The notes beneath the pieces are model-generated. The model saw only the letters and a list, made by a program, of their open reading frames with translations, did no database searches and was not told the origin of the DNA. A stretch of 64,000 nucleotides of DNA from Myroides sp. N17-2 (GTDB lineage: Bacteria > Bacteroidota > Bacteroidia > Flavobacteriales > Flavobacteriaceae): NCBI RefSeq assembly GCF_002286775.1, contig NZ_NSGJ01000002.1:62001-126000 (forward strand), in the 5' to 3' direction. A program made the translations under genes and the position numbers. This document shows positions 16,374 to 25,200 of this stretch, piece after piece (the stretch's first letter is position 1; every line of letters starts with the position of its first letter).

Positions 16374-17918
16374 TTACAACATTTTCTTTAACCAGTTTTT
16401 CATAGATACTTCGTTTTCTATGATACCTTTAAGTTCTGTGATAGCTACACGGTCTTGTTTCATCGTGTCTCTATGACGGATAGTAACAGTTCTGTCTTCT
16501 AATGTTTGGTGATCAACAGTGATACAGAAAGGAGTACCTAATGCATCAGCACGACGGTAACGACGACCTACTGCGTCTTTCTCATCATACGCAACATTAA
16601 AGTCCCATTTCAATTCTTCGATTATTTCTTGAGCAAGCTCAGGAAGACCATCTTTCTTCACTAATGGAAGTACAGCTGCCTTAGTAGGCGCTAATACAGA
16701 AGGTAATCTTAATACTGTACGAGTACTACCATCTTCTAACGTTTCTTCTACTAAAGACTTAGAGAATACAGAAAGGAACATACGGTCAAGTCCTACTGAA
16801 GTTTCTACTACGTAAGGTACATAAGAAGTGTTCGTCTCGTTATCAAAGAACTGAAGTTTCTTACCAGAGAACTTCTCGTGTGCTTTAAGGTCAAAGTCTG
16901 TACGTGAGTGGATACCTTCTAATTCTTTAAATCCGAATGGGAAGTTAAACTCAATATCAGTAGCAGCATTAGCATAGTGTGCTAACTTCTCGTGGTCGTG
17001 GAAACGGTAGTTCTCTGCTCCTAGACCTAAAGATAAGTGCCAGTTATGACGAGTAGATTTCCAGTACTCATAGTACTTCATCTCTTCACCAGGTTTAACG
17101 AAGAATTGCATCTCCATCTGTTCGAACTCACGCATACGGAAGATGAACTGACGCGCAACGATCTCGTTACGGAAAGCTTTACCAGTCTGTGCGATACCGA
17201 AAGGAATCTTCATACGACCTGTCTTCTGTACGTTCAGGAAGTTCACAAAGATACCCTGTGCTGTCTCAGGACGTAAATATAAGTCCATAGCTGATTCAGC
17301 AGAAGCTCCAAGTTTAGTTCCGAACATTAGGTTAAACTGACGTACTTCAGTCCAGTTTTTAGATCCTGTATCAGGGTCGGCAATCTCAAGCTCTTCGATA
17401 AGTGCCTTCACATCTGCTAAATCTCCTGTATCAAGACCTTTAGCCATACGCTCTAAGATCTCTTGTTTCTTCGTTAAGTATTCTACTACACGTGGGTTAG
17501 TAGCTACGAATTGTTCTTCGTCAAAAGATTCTCCAAAGCGTTTCTTCGCTTTTTCGATTTCCTTTTGAGCCTTTTGGTATAATTTTTCACAGTAGTCTTC
17601 GATTAGAACGTCAGCTCTATATCTCTTCTTACTGTCTTTATTATCAATTAATGGGTCATTAAACGCATCTACGTGACCAGAAGCTTTCCAAGTAGTAGGG
17701 TGCATCAAAATTGAGGCATCAATTCCTACAATATTTTCGTGCATCTGTACCATAGATTTCCACCAGTACTCGCGAATGTTTCTTTTTAACTCCACACCGT
17801 TTTGAGCGTAGTCATATACTGCGCTTAAACCATCGTATATCTCGCTAGATGGAAATATATAACCATACTCTTTAGCGTGCGAAATAACGTTCTTAAAAAT
17901 ATCCTCTTGTTTTGCCAT
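16374..17918 (-). CDS. glyS: Glycine--tRNA ligase (homodimeric type)
   Basis: Class II glycyl-tRNA synthetase of the single-chain alpha2 type, 514 residues. It attaches glycine to tRNA-Gly. Features include the N-terminal segment VISHAKEYGYIFPSSEIYDGL, the class II motif 2 region FRNEIVARQFIFRMREFEQMEMQFF and the C-terminal anticodon-binding domain (VLPLVKKDGLPELAQEI; RRYRRADALGTPFCITVD). A TAnnTTTG element ends only four bases before the ATG, so the mRNA may be leaderless. It is monocistronic here, with a terminator shared with the convergent orphan gene. Confidence 0.96.
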   Translation of the reverse strand: MAKQEDIFKNVISHAKEYGYIFPSSEIYDGLSAVYDYAQNGVELKRNIREYWWKSMVQMHENIVGIDASILMHPTTWKASGHVDAFNDPLIDNKDSKKRYRADVLIEDYCEKLYQKAQKEIEKAKKRFGESFDEEQFVATNPRVVEYLTKKQEILERMAKGLDTGDLADVKALIEELEIADPDTGSKNWTEVRQFNLMFGTKLGASAESAMDLYLRPETAQGIFVNFLNVQKTGRMKIPFGIAQTGKAFRNEIVARQFIFRMREFEQMEMQFFVKPGEEMKYYEYWKSTRHNWHLSLGLGAENYRFHDHEKLAHYANAATDIEFNFPFGFKELEGIHSRTDFDLKAHEKFSGKKLQFFDNETNTSYVPYVVETSVGLDRMFLSVFSKSLVEETLEDGSTRTVLRLPSVLAPTKAAVLPLVKKDGLPELAQEIIEELKWDFNVAYDEKDAVGRRYRRADALGTPFCITVDHQTLEDRTVTIRHRDTMKQDRVAITELKGIIENEVSMKNWLKKML

Positions 17919-17922
17919 AGTG

Positions 17923-17930
17923 CAAAAGTA
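17923..17930 (-). promoter_or_regulatory. -7 element TACTTTTG at the glyS start
   Basis: An exact TAnnTTTG match on the minus strand, separated from the ATG by only CACT. Transcription would begin at or next to the start codon. No good -33 TTTG is seen. Confidence 0.5.
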
Positions 17931-18010
17931 ATAAAAGACTTTAAGATTATGAACCTTGCCAAAGGCATTTTAGCGTTAATAATCTTAAGTTTATTGATTT
18001 ACTATATTAA

Positions 18011-18751
18011 TTAATCGTTTTTAATGGAATGTTGTTGATTGTATGTTGATATTATACGTTCAGTATTCTCGATATGACCAGACATTTTCCATTCATCATG
18101 TCCAGGTATTATTGTTTTAGCTTGTTTAAACTTGCGTTTAACTTCCTTCATAGTAGCAGGCCAAGCAGCCGTATTACCATCCACGATATTACCGATCGTA
18201 GTCGCTTCTGCACTTTTAATCAGACATCCTCCGACGAGTACTTTCTCTTTAGGGAACCACACGACAGTATTATCTAAGCTGTGCCCTTCTCCTAAGAAGT
18301 AAACAGACAACTTCTCTTTCCCAAAGGTAAAAGACTTCTCCTTACCGAATGTATGCTCTGCTTGCGGTTCGTTGCGTTGCTTTAGAATTTCGTTGGTTAG
18401 TGAGTAGGTGTAGGTCTTCGCACCTAATTTCTTAAAAAAATCTAGTCCTCCTGAGCGGTCTTCGTGGAAGTGAGTGGTCACTACCCATTTAATCTCTTTG
18501 TTGTGTTCTCTTTTAATATGCTCCACTAATGGGACATATTGATCTTTATCCCAAGGAGTATCAATAAGGATAACACCTTCGTCTGTGACTACATATAAGG
18601 CGTTAGAAGAGTAGAGTACTCCTTTAAACTCCTGATAGGTAATGTAGACATACATGTTATCATTAAGTTTTTCAATCTTTAGTTTGTCAGATTGGGCATG
18701 AGCAAAGACAGAACATGCCAGCAGTGCTATACTGCATAGTATTTTACGCAT
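18011..18751 (-). CDS. blaMUS: Subclass B1 metallo-beta-lactamase (MUS/TUS-like)
   Basis: A periplasmic zinc beta-lactamase hydrolysing penicillins, cephalosporins and carbapenems. A signal peptide (MRKILCSIALLACSVFAHAQ) precedes the mature protein. All B1 zinc ligands are visible: H94, H96 and D98 in HFHEDRSGG, H157 in GHSLDN, C176 in GGCLIKS and H218 in GHDEW. The 246-residue length matches what I recall of the chromosomal MUS enzymes of Myroides, close to TUS; allele assignment needs a comparison. The gene lies 35 bases after a Tat-exported aminotransferase on the same strand with no terminator between, so the two are probably co-transcribed. Confidence 0.93.
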   Translation of the reverse strand: MRKILCSIALLACSVFAHAQSDKLKIEKLNDNMYVYITYQEFKGVLYSSNALYVVTDEGVILIDTPWDKDQYVPLVEHIKREHNKEIKWVVTTHFHEDRSGGLDFFKKLGAKTYTYSLTNEILKQRNEPQAEHTFGKEKSFTFGKEKLSVYFLGEGHSLDNTVVWFPKEKVLVGGCLIKSAEATTIGNIVDGNTAAWPATMKEVKRKFKQAKTIIPGHDEWKMSGHIENTERIISTYNQQHSIKND

Positions 18752-18786
18752 AATTTAGTTTGGGATATTATAGTTAAGGAGAAGTA

Positions 18787-19950
18787 TTAAACCCATCCTT
18801 TTTTCTTGAATTTTTTTATAACAGATAGAAATTTGTTCATTTCTTCAGAGGTTCCAAGGGTTACTCTACTCCATTGCATTAACGGAGGGAAAGGGCGCCC
18901 TATAATAATGCCTTCTGCTTTCATTCCATCCATATACGTTTTTTGATCACATTTGATTTGGTGGAATAAGAAGTTACCTTGACTTGGTAAATACTCGATT
19001 CCCAAAGTATCAAATACTTGAGTAGTCATCGTTAAAGAATTAGAGTTCATCGCTCTACTCTGTTGGATAAAGCTCTTATCTTTTAAAGATGCCGTACCTG
19101 CTACTGCTGTTGGAATACTGATATTAAGTATGGCCATATAAGGAGCTAATTCTTTTGCTAACTTCTCTGTAGATAGTCCATATCCTAAGCGCATACCTGC
19201 CATAGCAAATATCTTAGAGAATGTGCGTAACACAATAACATTATCTCTGCCTTCTCGTATAAATGATGTACCACTAACAAAATTGGGGTCAGTGATATAC
19301 TCAGCATACGCCTCATCTACCATAAAGAAGTTCTTATTGGCATCTGCTCCTTTTACCCAGTCAGCGATAGTAGTTGATGAGGTAAGTGTACCTGTAGGAT
19401 TATTGGGGTTACATAAGTAACATATAGAAAGCCCATCGAAACTGTCTGCTATCTCTTTCATCTTCGCGATGTCCATACAGTAGTTTTTATTCAGCGGAAC
19501 GCTAACTACTGATATTCCCATTCCTTTAGCATGATCAGCTGCTAAGAAGAATGAAGGATCAGGAGTGATCAATTGTATTTTTTGACCTTTCTGTTGAGTT
19601 TGGTAACCTAAGGCATTTACTGTAGCTCTTATGATATCAGAAGAACCAACACCTATCGTTATTTGTTTATCGGTCATTTTAAATTCACTAGCAAGCGTGT
19701 TTTGCAGTTCTTCAATATAACTGTCAGGATATCGGTTTACATTAGATAGAGAATCTATAATGGTATTCTTCGCTTTAGGTGATAAGCCTAGGCTATTCTC
19801 ATTATAGTGTAAAAAGATAGGATGATTAGAAGATACTGAATCATCACTGTCTACGATAGAATCTAATGTAGTCGTTGCTGCAAATCCTTGTGTAAGGACA
19901 CTTCCTGCGAACAACGTACCCGATAGTTTTAATAGATCACGTCTGTTCAT
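18787..19950 (-). CDS. Tat-exported PLP-dependent aminotransferase (HisC-like fold)
   Basis: A class I/II aminotransferase of 387 residues, similar to histidinol-phosphate aminotransferases. The substrate-binding start HYNENSLGLSPKAK, the CYLCNPNNPTGT segment, the DEAYAEY motif and the PLP lysine in TFSKIFAMAGMRLGYG (about residue 245) are intact. The N-terminus MNRRDLLKLSGTLFAGSVLTQGFA is a twin-arginine signal, so the enzyme should be folded with its cofactor and exported. That is unusual for this family. It is upstream of the metallo-beta-lactamase in a likely two-gene operon. An attenuator-like hairpin lies about 30 bases before its start. Confidence 0.88.
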   Translation of the reverse strand: MNRRDLLKLSGTLFAGSVLTQGFAATTTLDSIVDSDDSVSSNHPIFLHYNENSLGLSPKAKNTIIDSLSNVNRYPDSYIEELQNTLASEFKMTDKQITIGVGSSDIIRATVNALGYQTQQKGQKIQLITPDPSFFLAADHAKGMGISVVSVPLNKNYCMDIAKMKEIADSFDGLSICYLCNPNNPTGTLTSSTTIADWVKGADANKNFFMVDEAYAEYITDPNFVSGTSFIREGRDNVIVLRTFSKIFAMAGMRLGYGLSTEKLAKELAPYMAILNISIPTAVAGTASLKDKSFIQQSRAMNSNSLTMTTQVFDTLGIEYLPSQGNFLFHQIKCDQKTYMDGMKAEGIIIGRPFPPLMQWSRVTLGTSEEMNKFLSVIKKFKKKGWV

Positions 19951-20481
19951 AGTGAATAAAATTAATATGTTGTTTTAAATGAAAAAAGCCTTAGTGATAA
20001 TTAAGGCATTTACCTGAAAGATATAGTATCTATGTTTTCAGATTAGAAAAAATAAAATTAGGACTTATAAAAAGAATAATCAATACGCTTCTCGAAGTTT
20101 TTTTGAGAAATTTAATTACCATTCCTTCTCTTTTTATGTAGAAAGGGAGTCGTTTAAGGCGTAAATACATTAAAAAAGGATGTATCTAGGTTGCCTGTAG
20201 AGTAAAAAAAGGCTTTATCAGTATATCTTATTTAGAGTGATGAAAAGGTTGAAAGTATTATGTTTGTTGATATTGTTAGTTTTTTAGGTGTATCAATTAG
20301 AATATGTGTGTAAATTTTTAGAAACAATAATGATAATTAATTGAGAAAATATTTTGCTGTGAGTTAATTTGTGTTAATTTTACTATGAATTTGAACAGGT
20401 ATATTTTGGGTTTTAATTAATCTATAACAAGAAAATATTCTAACTGTTTAAAGTTGTTTAATTTTATATATAAAAAGAATT
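19951..20481. other. Divergent intergenic region with leader
   Basis: No coding region is seen in these 531 bases. On the minus strand, before the aminotransferase, there is a terminator-like hairpin (19981-20010) and an upstream AT-rich region with a small TCTC/GAGA stem near 20090-20110. I could not place a TAnnTTTG promoter for the minus gene with confidence. Towards 20481 the DNA is very AT-rich and should hold the promoter of the small lipoprotein. Confidence 0.5.
19981..20010 (-). terminator. Attenuator-like hairpin in the aminotransferase/bla leader
   Basis: On the minus strand GCCTTA and TAAGGC form a stem followed by TTTTTTC, a classic intrinsic terminator form. It lies upstream of, not after, the gene it faces (start 19950). 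It could attenuate the aminotransferase-beta-lactamase operon or end an unseen small upstream transcript. Confidence 0.6.
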
Positions 20482-20853
20482 ATGAAAAAAATCACGTTTA
20501 TGGTATTAGGTATGGCTGCTATGGTAGCTGTAGCTTGTGGTGAGAAAAAAGAAACTGCAAAAGAAGGAGAAGCTATTACAACTGAAGCTCCTGCTGAAAC
20601 TCCAGCAGCACCTGCTGAAGCTCCAGTAGCTACAGGAGATGCAGCTGTATTAGATAACTATATCGCTTTAGTAGATAAGTTAGTTGAAGCTCAAACTTCT
20701 AAAAACACTGCTGAATTAGCTAAATTAACTCAAGAGTTTCAAGCTATGGCTCCTGAATTAGCTAAAATCGATCCTAGTAAATTTACTCCAGAGCAAGCTG
20801 AGAAATTCGCTGCTGTAGGTAAAAAATATGCTGAAGCTATGATGGCTAAATAA
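20482..20853 (+). CDS. Small Ala/Pro-rich lipoprotein
   Basis: A 123-residue lipoprotein. The signal peptide ends with the lipobox VAVAC, acylated Cys at about residue 19. A low-complexity linker rich in Ala, Pro, Glu and Thr follows (about 22-54), then a helical domain (LDNYIALVDKLVEAQTSKNTAELAKL...) with internal pseudo-repetition of amphipathic helices. No enzyme motif. Codon use (GCT, GAA, AAA) and a strong terminator suggest high expression. Function unknown; a periplasmic or outer-membrane structural role is possible. Confidence 0.8.
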   Translation: MKKITFMVLGMAAMVAVACGEKKETAKEGEAITTEAPAETPAAPAEAPVATGDAAVLDNYIALVDKLVEAQTSKNTAELAKLTQEFQAMAPELAKIDPSKFTPEQAEKFAAVGKKYAEAMMAK

Positions 20854-20874
20854 TTATTAGCCTAATAATATAAG

Positions 20875-20902
20875 AATGCTACTCGTAAGGGTAGCATTTT
20901 TT
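20875..20902 (+). terminator. Terminator after the small lipoprotein
   Basis: A 10-bp stem AATGCTACTC/GGGTAGCATT (one G-U pair) with loop GTAA is followed by eight T. Confidence 0.9.
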
Positions 20903-21049
20903 TTGCGTAATAGTATCCCACTTTTGCTACCAAAAGTGCATAAAGGCAGAAAGAGGTTGTTAATAATCAATACTTTTGTTTAAAGCGTATAAAAAAAAGG
21001 AGCCATTACAACTGTAATAACTCCTTTAGGTATAGTGATGAGGTTATGA

Positions 21050-22213
21050 TTATTCTTCCTCTTCTGTATTCTTTAGTTTCATAAGTAGCGTATAAGCTCC
21101 CTTAGTTACTATCTTTTTATTTGCTAGTTCGTTAGCATTATTAATCTGTATGTAGCCATCTTCTTTAGCACCTACTTTTACTTCTATCATCTCGTAAGTC
21201 TGTTTAGCAGTCTCGATGAATACATAGTTCTTTGTTTCGAAGTAGACTACGCTCTCCTCAGGTAATGCCTGTGATACTGCTGCATGTGTATCTATATCAG
21301 CATTCATATACATACCAGGCACTAATTTCTTATCAAACTCTTCGAAGTGGCAGTGTACTTCTGATACACCATCTGTGTTAACATCCATACTGATTAACAC
21401 AATCTCTCCTTCATATTTCTTGTCAGGAGCACCATTCGTATAACTTACTACTCGCTGTCCTACTTCTAATTTGTCCAAGTCCTTCTCATATACTTTTAGA
21501 TTTAAGTGGATATCTGTAGGGTTGATTAGTTCAAACATTACATCTGAAGGAGTGACATATTTACCAACATTAACGAATACATTACTTACAAATCCATTGA
21601 TAGGACTGTAAATATTCACAGTACGACTGATATTAGAATGTGTTAGTGAACTAGGGTTGATATTGATTAGGCTAAGTTGTTGAGATAAAGCATTCATCGT
21701 GATGCGTTGATTATTCATCTCTGCTTGTGCTATCTGCATTACTTTATCACTACTCGCTTGGCTAGCATTTAAGTCTTTCTGACGGTTATAATCTAACTTC
21801 GCAAACTCATATTTATCTTTAGAAATCAAGTAATTCTGTTGCAGTTGGATGTACTGAGGGTCTTCCATTGTTGCGATAAGTTCCCCTTTCTTAATGTGCA
21901 TACCAGGTAATAACTTAGTGTACTTAAGATATCCACCTAGCGGATTCGTCACAGAGATTAAGTTCTGTGGTGGTACATCTATCTTACCATTTAGCTTTAA
22001 AGTCGTGGCTATCTTGCGTTCCGACAGTGTGCCTGTCTCTATAGTAGTGTTCTTCATTTGCGCATCAGTTAAGTGCACAGTTGTAGTGTTCTCTTCTACA
22101 GGAGCGGTTTGTTCTTCAGCAGCTTGTTCTTTTTTGCATTGGGTAAATAACATAGCACTACCTAAGGCAAGAGCTAGTGTTAATACTCGTGTATTGATAT
22201 ATTTAGTAAACAT
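21050..22213 (-). CDS. RND efflux periplasmic adaptor (CusB/CzcB-like) lipoprotein
   Basis: Membrane-fusion subunit of a heavy-metal RND efflux pump, 387 residues. The signal ends in the lipobox LFTQC, so it is probably lipid-anchored. Domain order is a barrel/lipoyl half (GYLKYTKLLPGMHIKKGELIATMEDPQYIQLQ), a coiled-coil hairpin (about 125-190), the second lipoyl half (INGFVSNVFVNVGKYVTPSD) and a beta-barrel plus membrane-proximal domain. No His-rich metal-binding tail is present. Its ATG is four bases after the stop of the pump gene, so it is co-transcribed downstream of it. Confidence 0.9.
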   Translation of the reverse strand: MFTKYINTRVLTLALALGSAMLFTQCKKEQAAEEQTAPVEENTTTVHLTDAQMKNTTIETGTLSERKIATTLKLNGKIDVPPQNLISVTNPLGGYLKYTKLLPGMHIKKGELIATMEDPQYIQLQQNYLISKDKYEFAKLDYNRQKDLNASQASSDKVMQIAQAEMNNQRITMNALSQQLSLININPSSLTHSNISRTVNIYSPINGFVSNVFVNVGKYVTPSDVMFELINPTDIHLNLKVYEKDLDKLEVGQRVVSYTNGAPDKKYEGEIVLISMDVNTDGVSEVHCHFEEFDKKLVPGMYMNADIDTHAAVSQALPEESVVYFETKNYVFIETAKQTYEMIEVKVGAKEDGYIQINNANELANKKIVTKGAYTLLMKLKNTEEEE

Positions 22214-22217
22214 AATA

Positions 22218-25200
22218 TTAGTTGTTAGAAGTTAGATAGTTGATTTGGATGATATTGTCATTGTACATTTTTAGAGTGTCTAAGTACCTGTTGACCGTTT
22301 CTAAAGCTTGGTTAATAAGCATTACATACTCTAAGTAGTTAATATCTCCATTGATGAATTGTAACTGAGCAGTTTTCGTGATTGTATTAGAGTTCTTGAA
22401 AGAGAAATTCTCATAGTTTGTCAGTATCTGTTCATTGCTATTATGCGATGTTAACAACTGTTGATAACGTGAATTCATCTGATCTTTTGTAGCGATGTAG
22501 TCAGCATCCGCCACCTGCTCTGCTATCTTAGCACTTTTAATACGCCCTCTCTGTCCACTAGTAAATATCGGTAGTGATACCCCCACTTGGAAAGCGTGGA
22601 AACGATTACTTCTATCATAATACACATCATTAGCTGCCATTCCCATAAAGCTACTGTTGTTATACGTGGCTTGTAGGTTAGGTAGCTGTTTAGAGCGTTC
22701 TAATTTAGTTTGTTCTTGTGTGATGATCTTCTGACTTTCTATCAATTGTAATACAGGATTGTGTTCTAAATCACTTTCTAAACTTGATAGCTCTATCTTT
22801 TTACTGTTTGTTATAGGGAGAATATTCTCTGTCGTGTTTAGAAGATATTGTAGTTGTACTTGGATAAGTTTCTTTGTCTTTTGTACTTCTCCTAGTTGAG
22901 CTTGTATACTCATTTGTTGATTTTGAGCAGTTGTTTTTTCTAAGATGTTACTCTCTCCTTTTTGTAAACGCAGTGTAGCTTTACTGTAGAAGTTAGCGTA
23001 TAGACTATCTGCTCTTAATAGCAATGCCTCTTTCTCTTGCCAATACATATAATCATAAAAACTCTGAGTAACTGCTTTATTCAGTTCAAAGGTTTTTAAG
23101 TTTAGATTAAAGATGCTCTGTTGGTACTCTGCTTTATACACATTCTTCTGCTTGCTGTAAACAGTAGGAAAGGCAAAGTCTTGAGTAATAGCAAATTTGT
23201 TATCTGTATACGGTCCGTTGATTTGTCCGAATTCTCCTGTTACTAAAGTCTGTGGGATATCATTAGCGGTATTGATAAATGCCTTTGCATATTCTGTTCT
23301 CAGTTTCTCCGCACGGATAGTATTGTTATTTTCGATAGCTGTAGATAAGGCATTCTCTAAAGTAATAGGCGTCTGTGCCTGAGCAGATAGCCCTAGCCCT
23401 AAAAATAATGCGATAGCTGTGATAGCTTTTTTCTTCTTCATAAAGTTGAAGTTTAGTTTTTGTTCAAATGTGATGTATAGCAATGGCAATACGAATAGCG
23501 TTAAGAATGTCGCTAACATTAGCCCTCCGATAACTACTGTGGCTAATGGACGCTGTACTTCAGCTCCTGCACCGTTACTCAATGCCATCGGTAAGAAACC
23601 AAATGAGGCTACACAAGCTGTCATTAGTACAGGGCGTAGTCTAGACTTCGCTCCTCTAACGACGATGAAGACGATGTTCTTAATGCCTGATTTATGCAGT
23701 CTATTAAACTCTGCAATAAGCACAATACCGTTAAGTACGGCTACCCCAAAGAGGGCAATAAATCCAACACCGGCACTAATACTAAATGGCATTCCTCGTA
23801 GGGCAAGTAAGAACACTCCGCCTATGATAGAAAGAGGAATAGCAGTGAATATCATTAGACATTCTCTAATATCTCTGAATGCAAAGAATAACAATAAGAA
23901 AATTAGTACTAATGCTAAGGGTACGGCTACGGCTAGACGTGCTTTAGCTTCGTTCAAGTTTTCAAACTGACCACCATAAGTGATTCTATACCCTGTAGGT
24001 AGTTTTATTTGTGCATCTACTTTGCCTTGTAGCTCTTCTACGATACTCTGTACATCACGGTCTTTCACATTAAAACCAACGAATATTCTACGTTGGGCAT
24101 TCTCACGTTGTATTTGATTAGGACCTTCTTTTATCTCTACAGAGGCTAATTGGTTTAGCGGAACTTGATTGCCAAGAGGAGTAGGGATCAGTAAGTTCTG
24201 TATATCAGTTAGGTTTTTGCGATTCTTCTCATCCATACGGACTACCATATCAAAGCGTCTTTCTCCTTCATAAACCATCCCTGTACTCTGTCCTGCAAGT
24301 GAAGAGTTAACGATTCTGTTTATTTCTGCGATAGAAAGTCTATAACGTGCGATAGCAGTTCTGTTATACTCTATCATCAACTGTGGCATACCAGTTACGG
24401 GCTCTACATATAAGTTAGTAGCTCCTTTTACCGTATTAGCGATGCTGCCTATCTTACCTGCTATATCAGCAAGTTGGTCAAGGTCTTCACCGAATACTTT
24501 GACTACTACATCTTGTCTCGCACCTGTCATTAATTCGTTAAAACGCATCTGTACAGGGAACTGAAAGCCTACTGTGATACCAGGTACTTCTTCTAATGCC
24601 TTAGACATCTTATCTGCCAATTCAGGGAATGACTCTGCTGAGGTCCATTCACTCTTATCTTTTAGGATAACCATTATATCACTTGCATCCATAGGCATTG
24701 GATCCGTTGGTACTTCGGCACTACCTATCTTAGTCACGATCTTCTCTACTTCAGGGAAGCGTGTCTTAAGGATGTGTACTGCTTTCTGTGTACTTTCTAT
24801 AGTGGTGGTAAGATTACTACCATTTAAGACTTTAGTATCTACTGCGAAATCACCTTCTTCTAGTGAGGGAATAAATTCTCCACCCATAGTAGATAAAGTG
24901 TATATAGCAATAGCAAATAATACAGCGACTACCGAGTAGATAATCTTTGGTATTTCTAGAACCTTCACTAAGGCACTTTGATAGATCTTCTCTACCTTAG
25001 CCATAATACGCTCTGATAGATTGGGCTTATGGGTAACTTTACGGCTCATAATTAATGAGCTCATCATTGGTACATATGTTAGTGACAAGATGAATGCACC
25101 TAATAAAGCGAAGGCTACTGTCTGTGCCATCGGTTTAAACATTTTACCTTCGATACCTTCTAGCGTAAGAATGGGAATATATACGATAAGAATAATAATC

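Noticed and set aside
20010..20200. Known riboswitch in the aminotransferase leader
   Set aside because: No consensus of a SAM, TPP, cobalamin or glycine riboswitch could be matched by eye; only the terminator-like hairpin is supported.
23419..23970. 183-codon plus-strand open frame opposite the RND pump gene
   Set aside because: It lies wholly antisense to a clearly conserved coding region and has no recognisable protein features.
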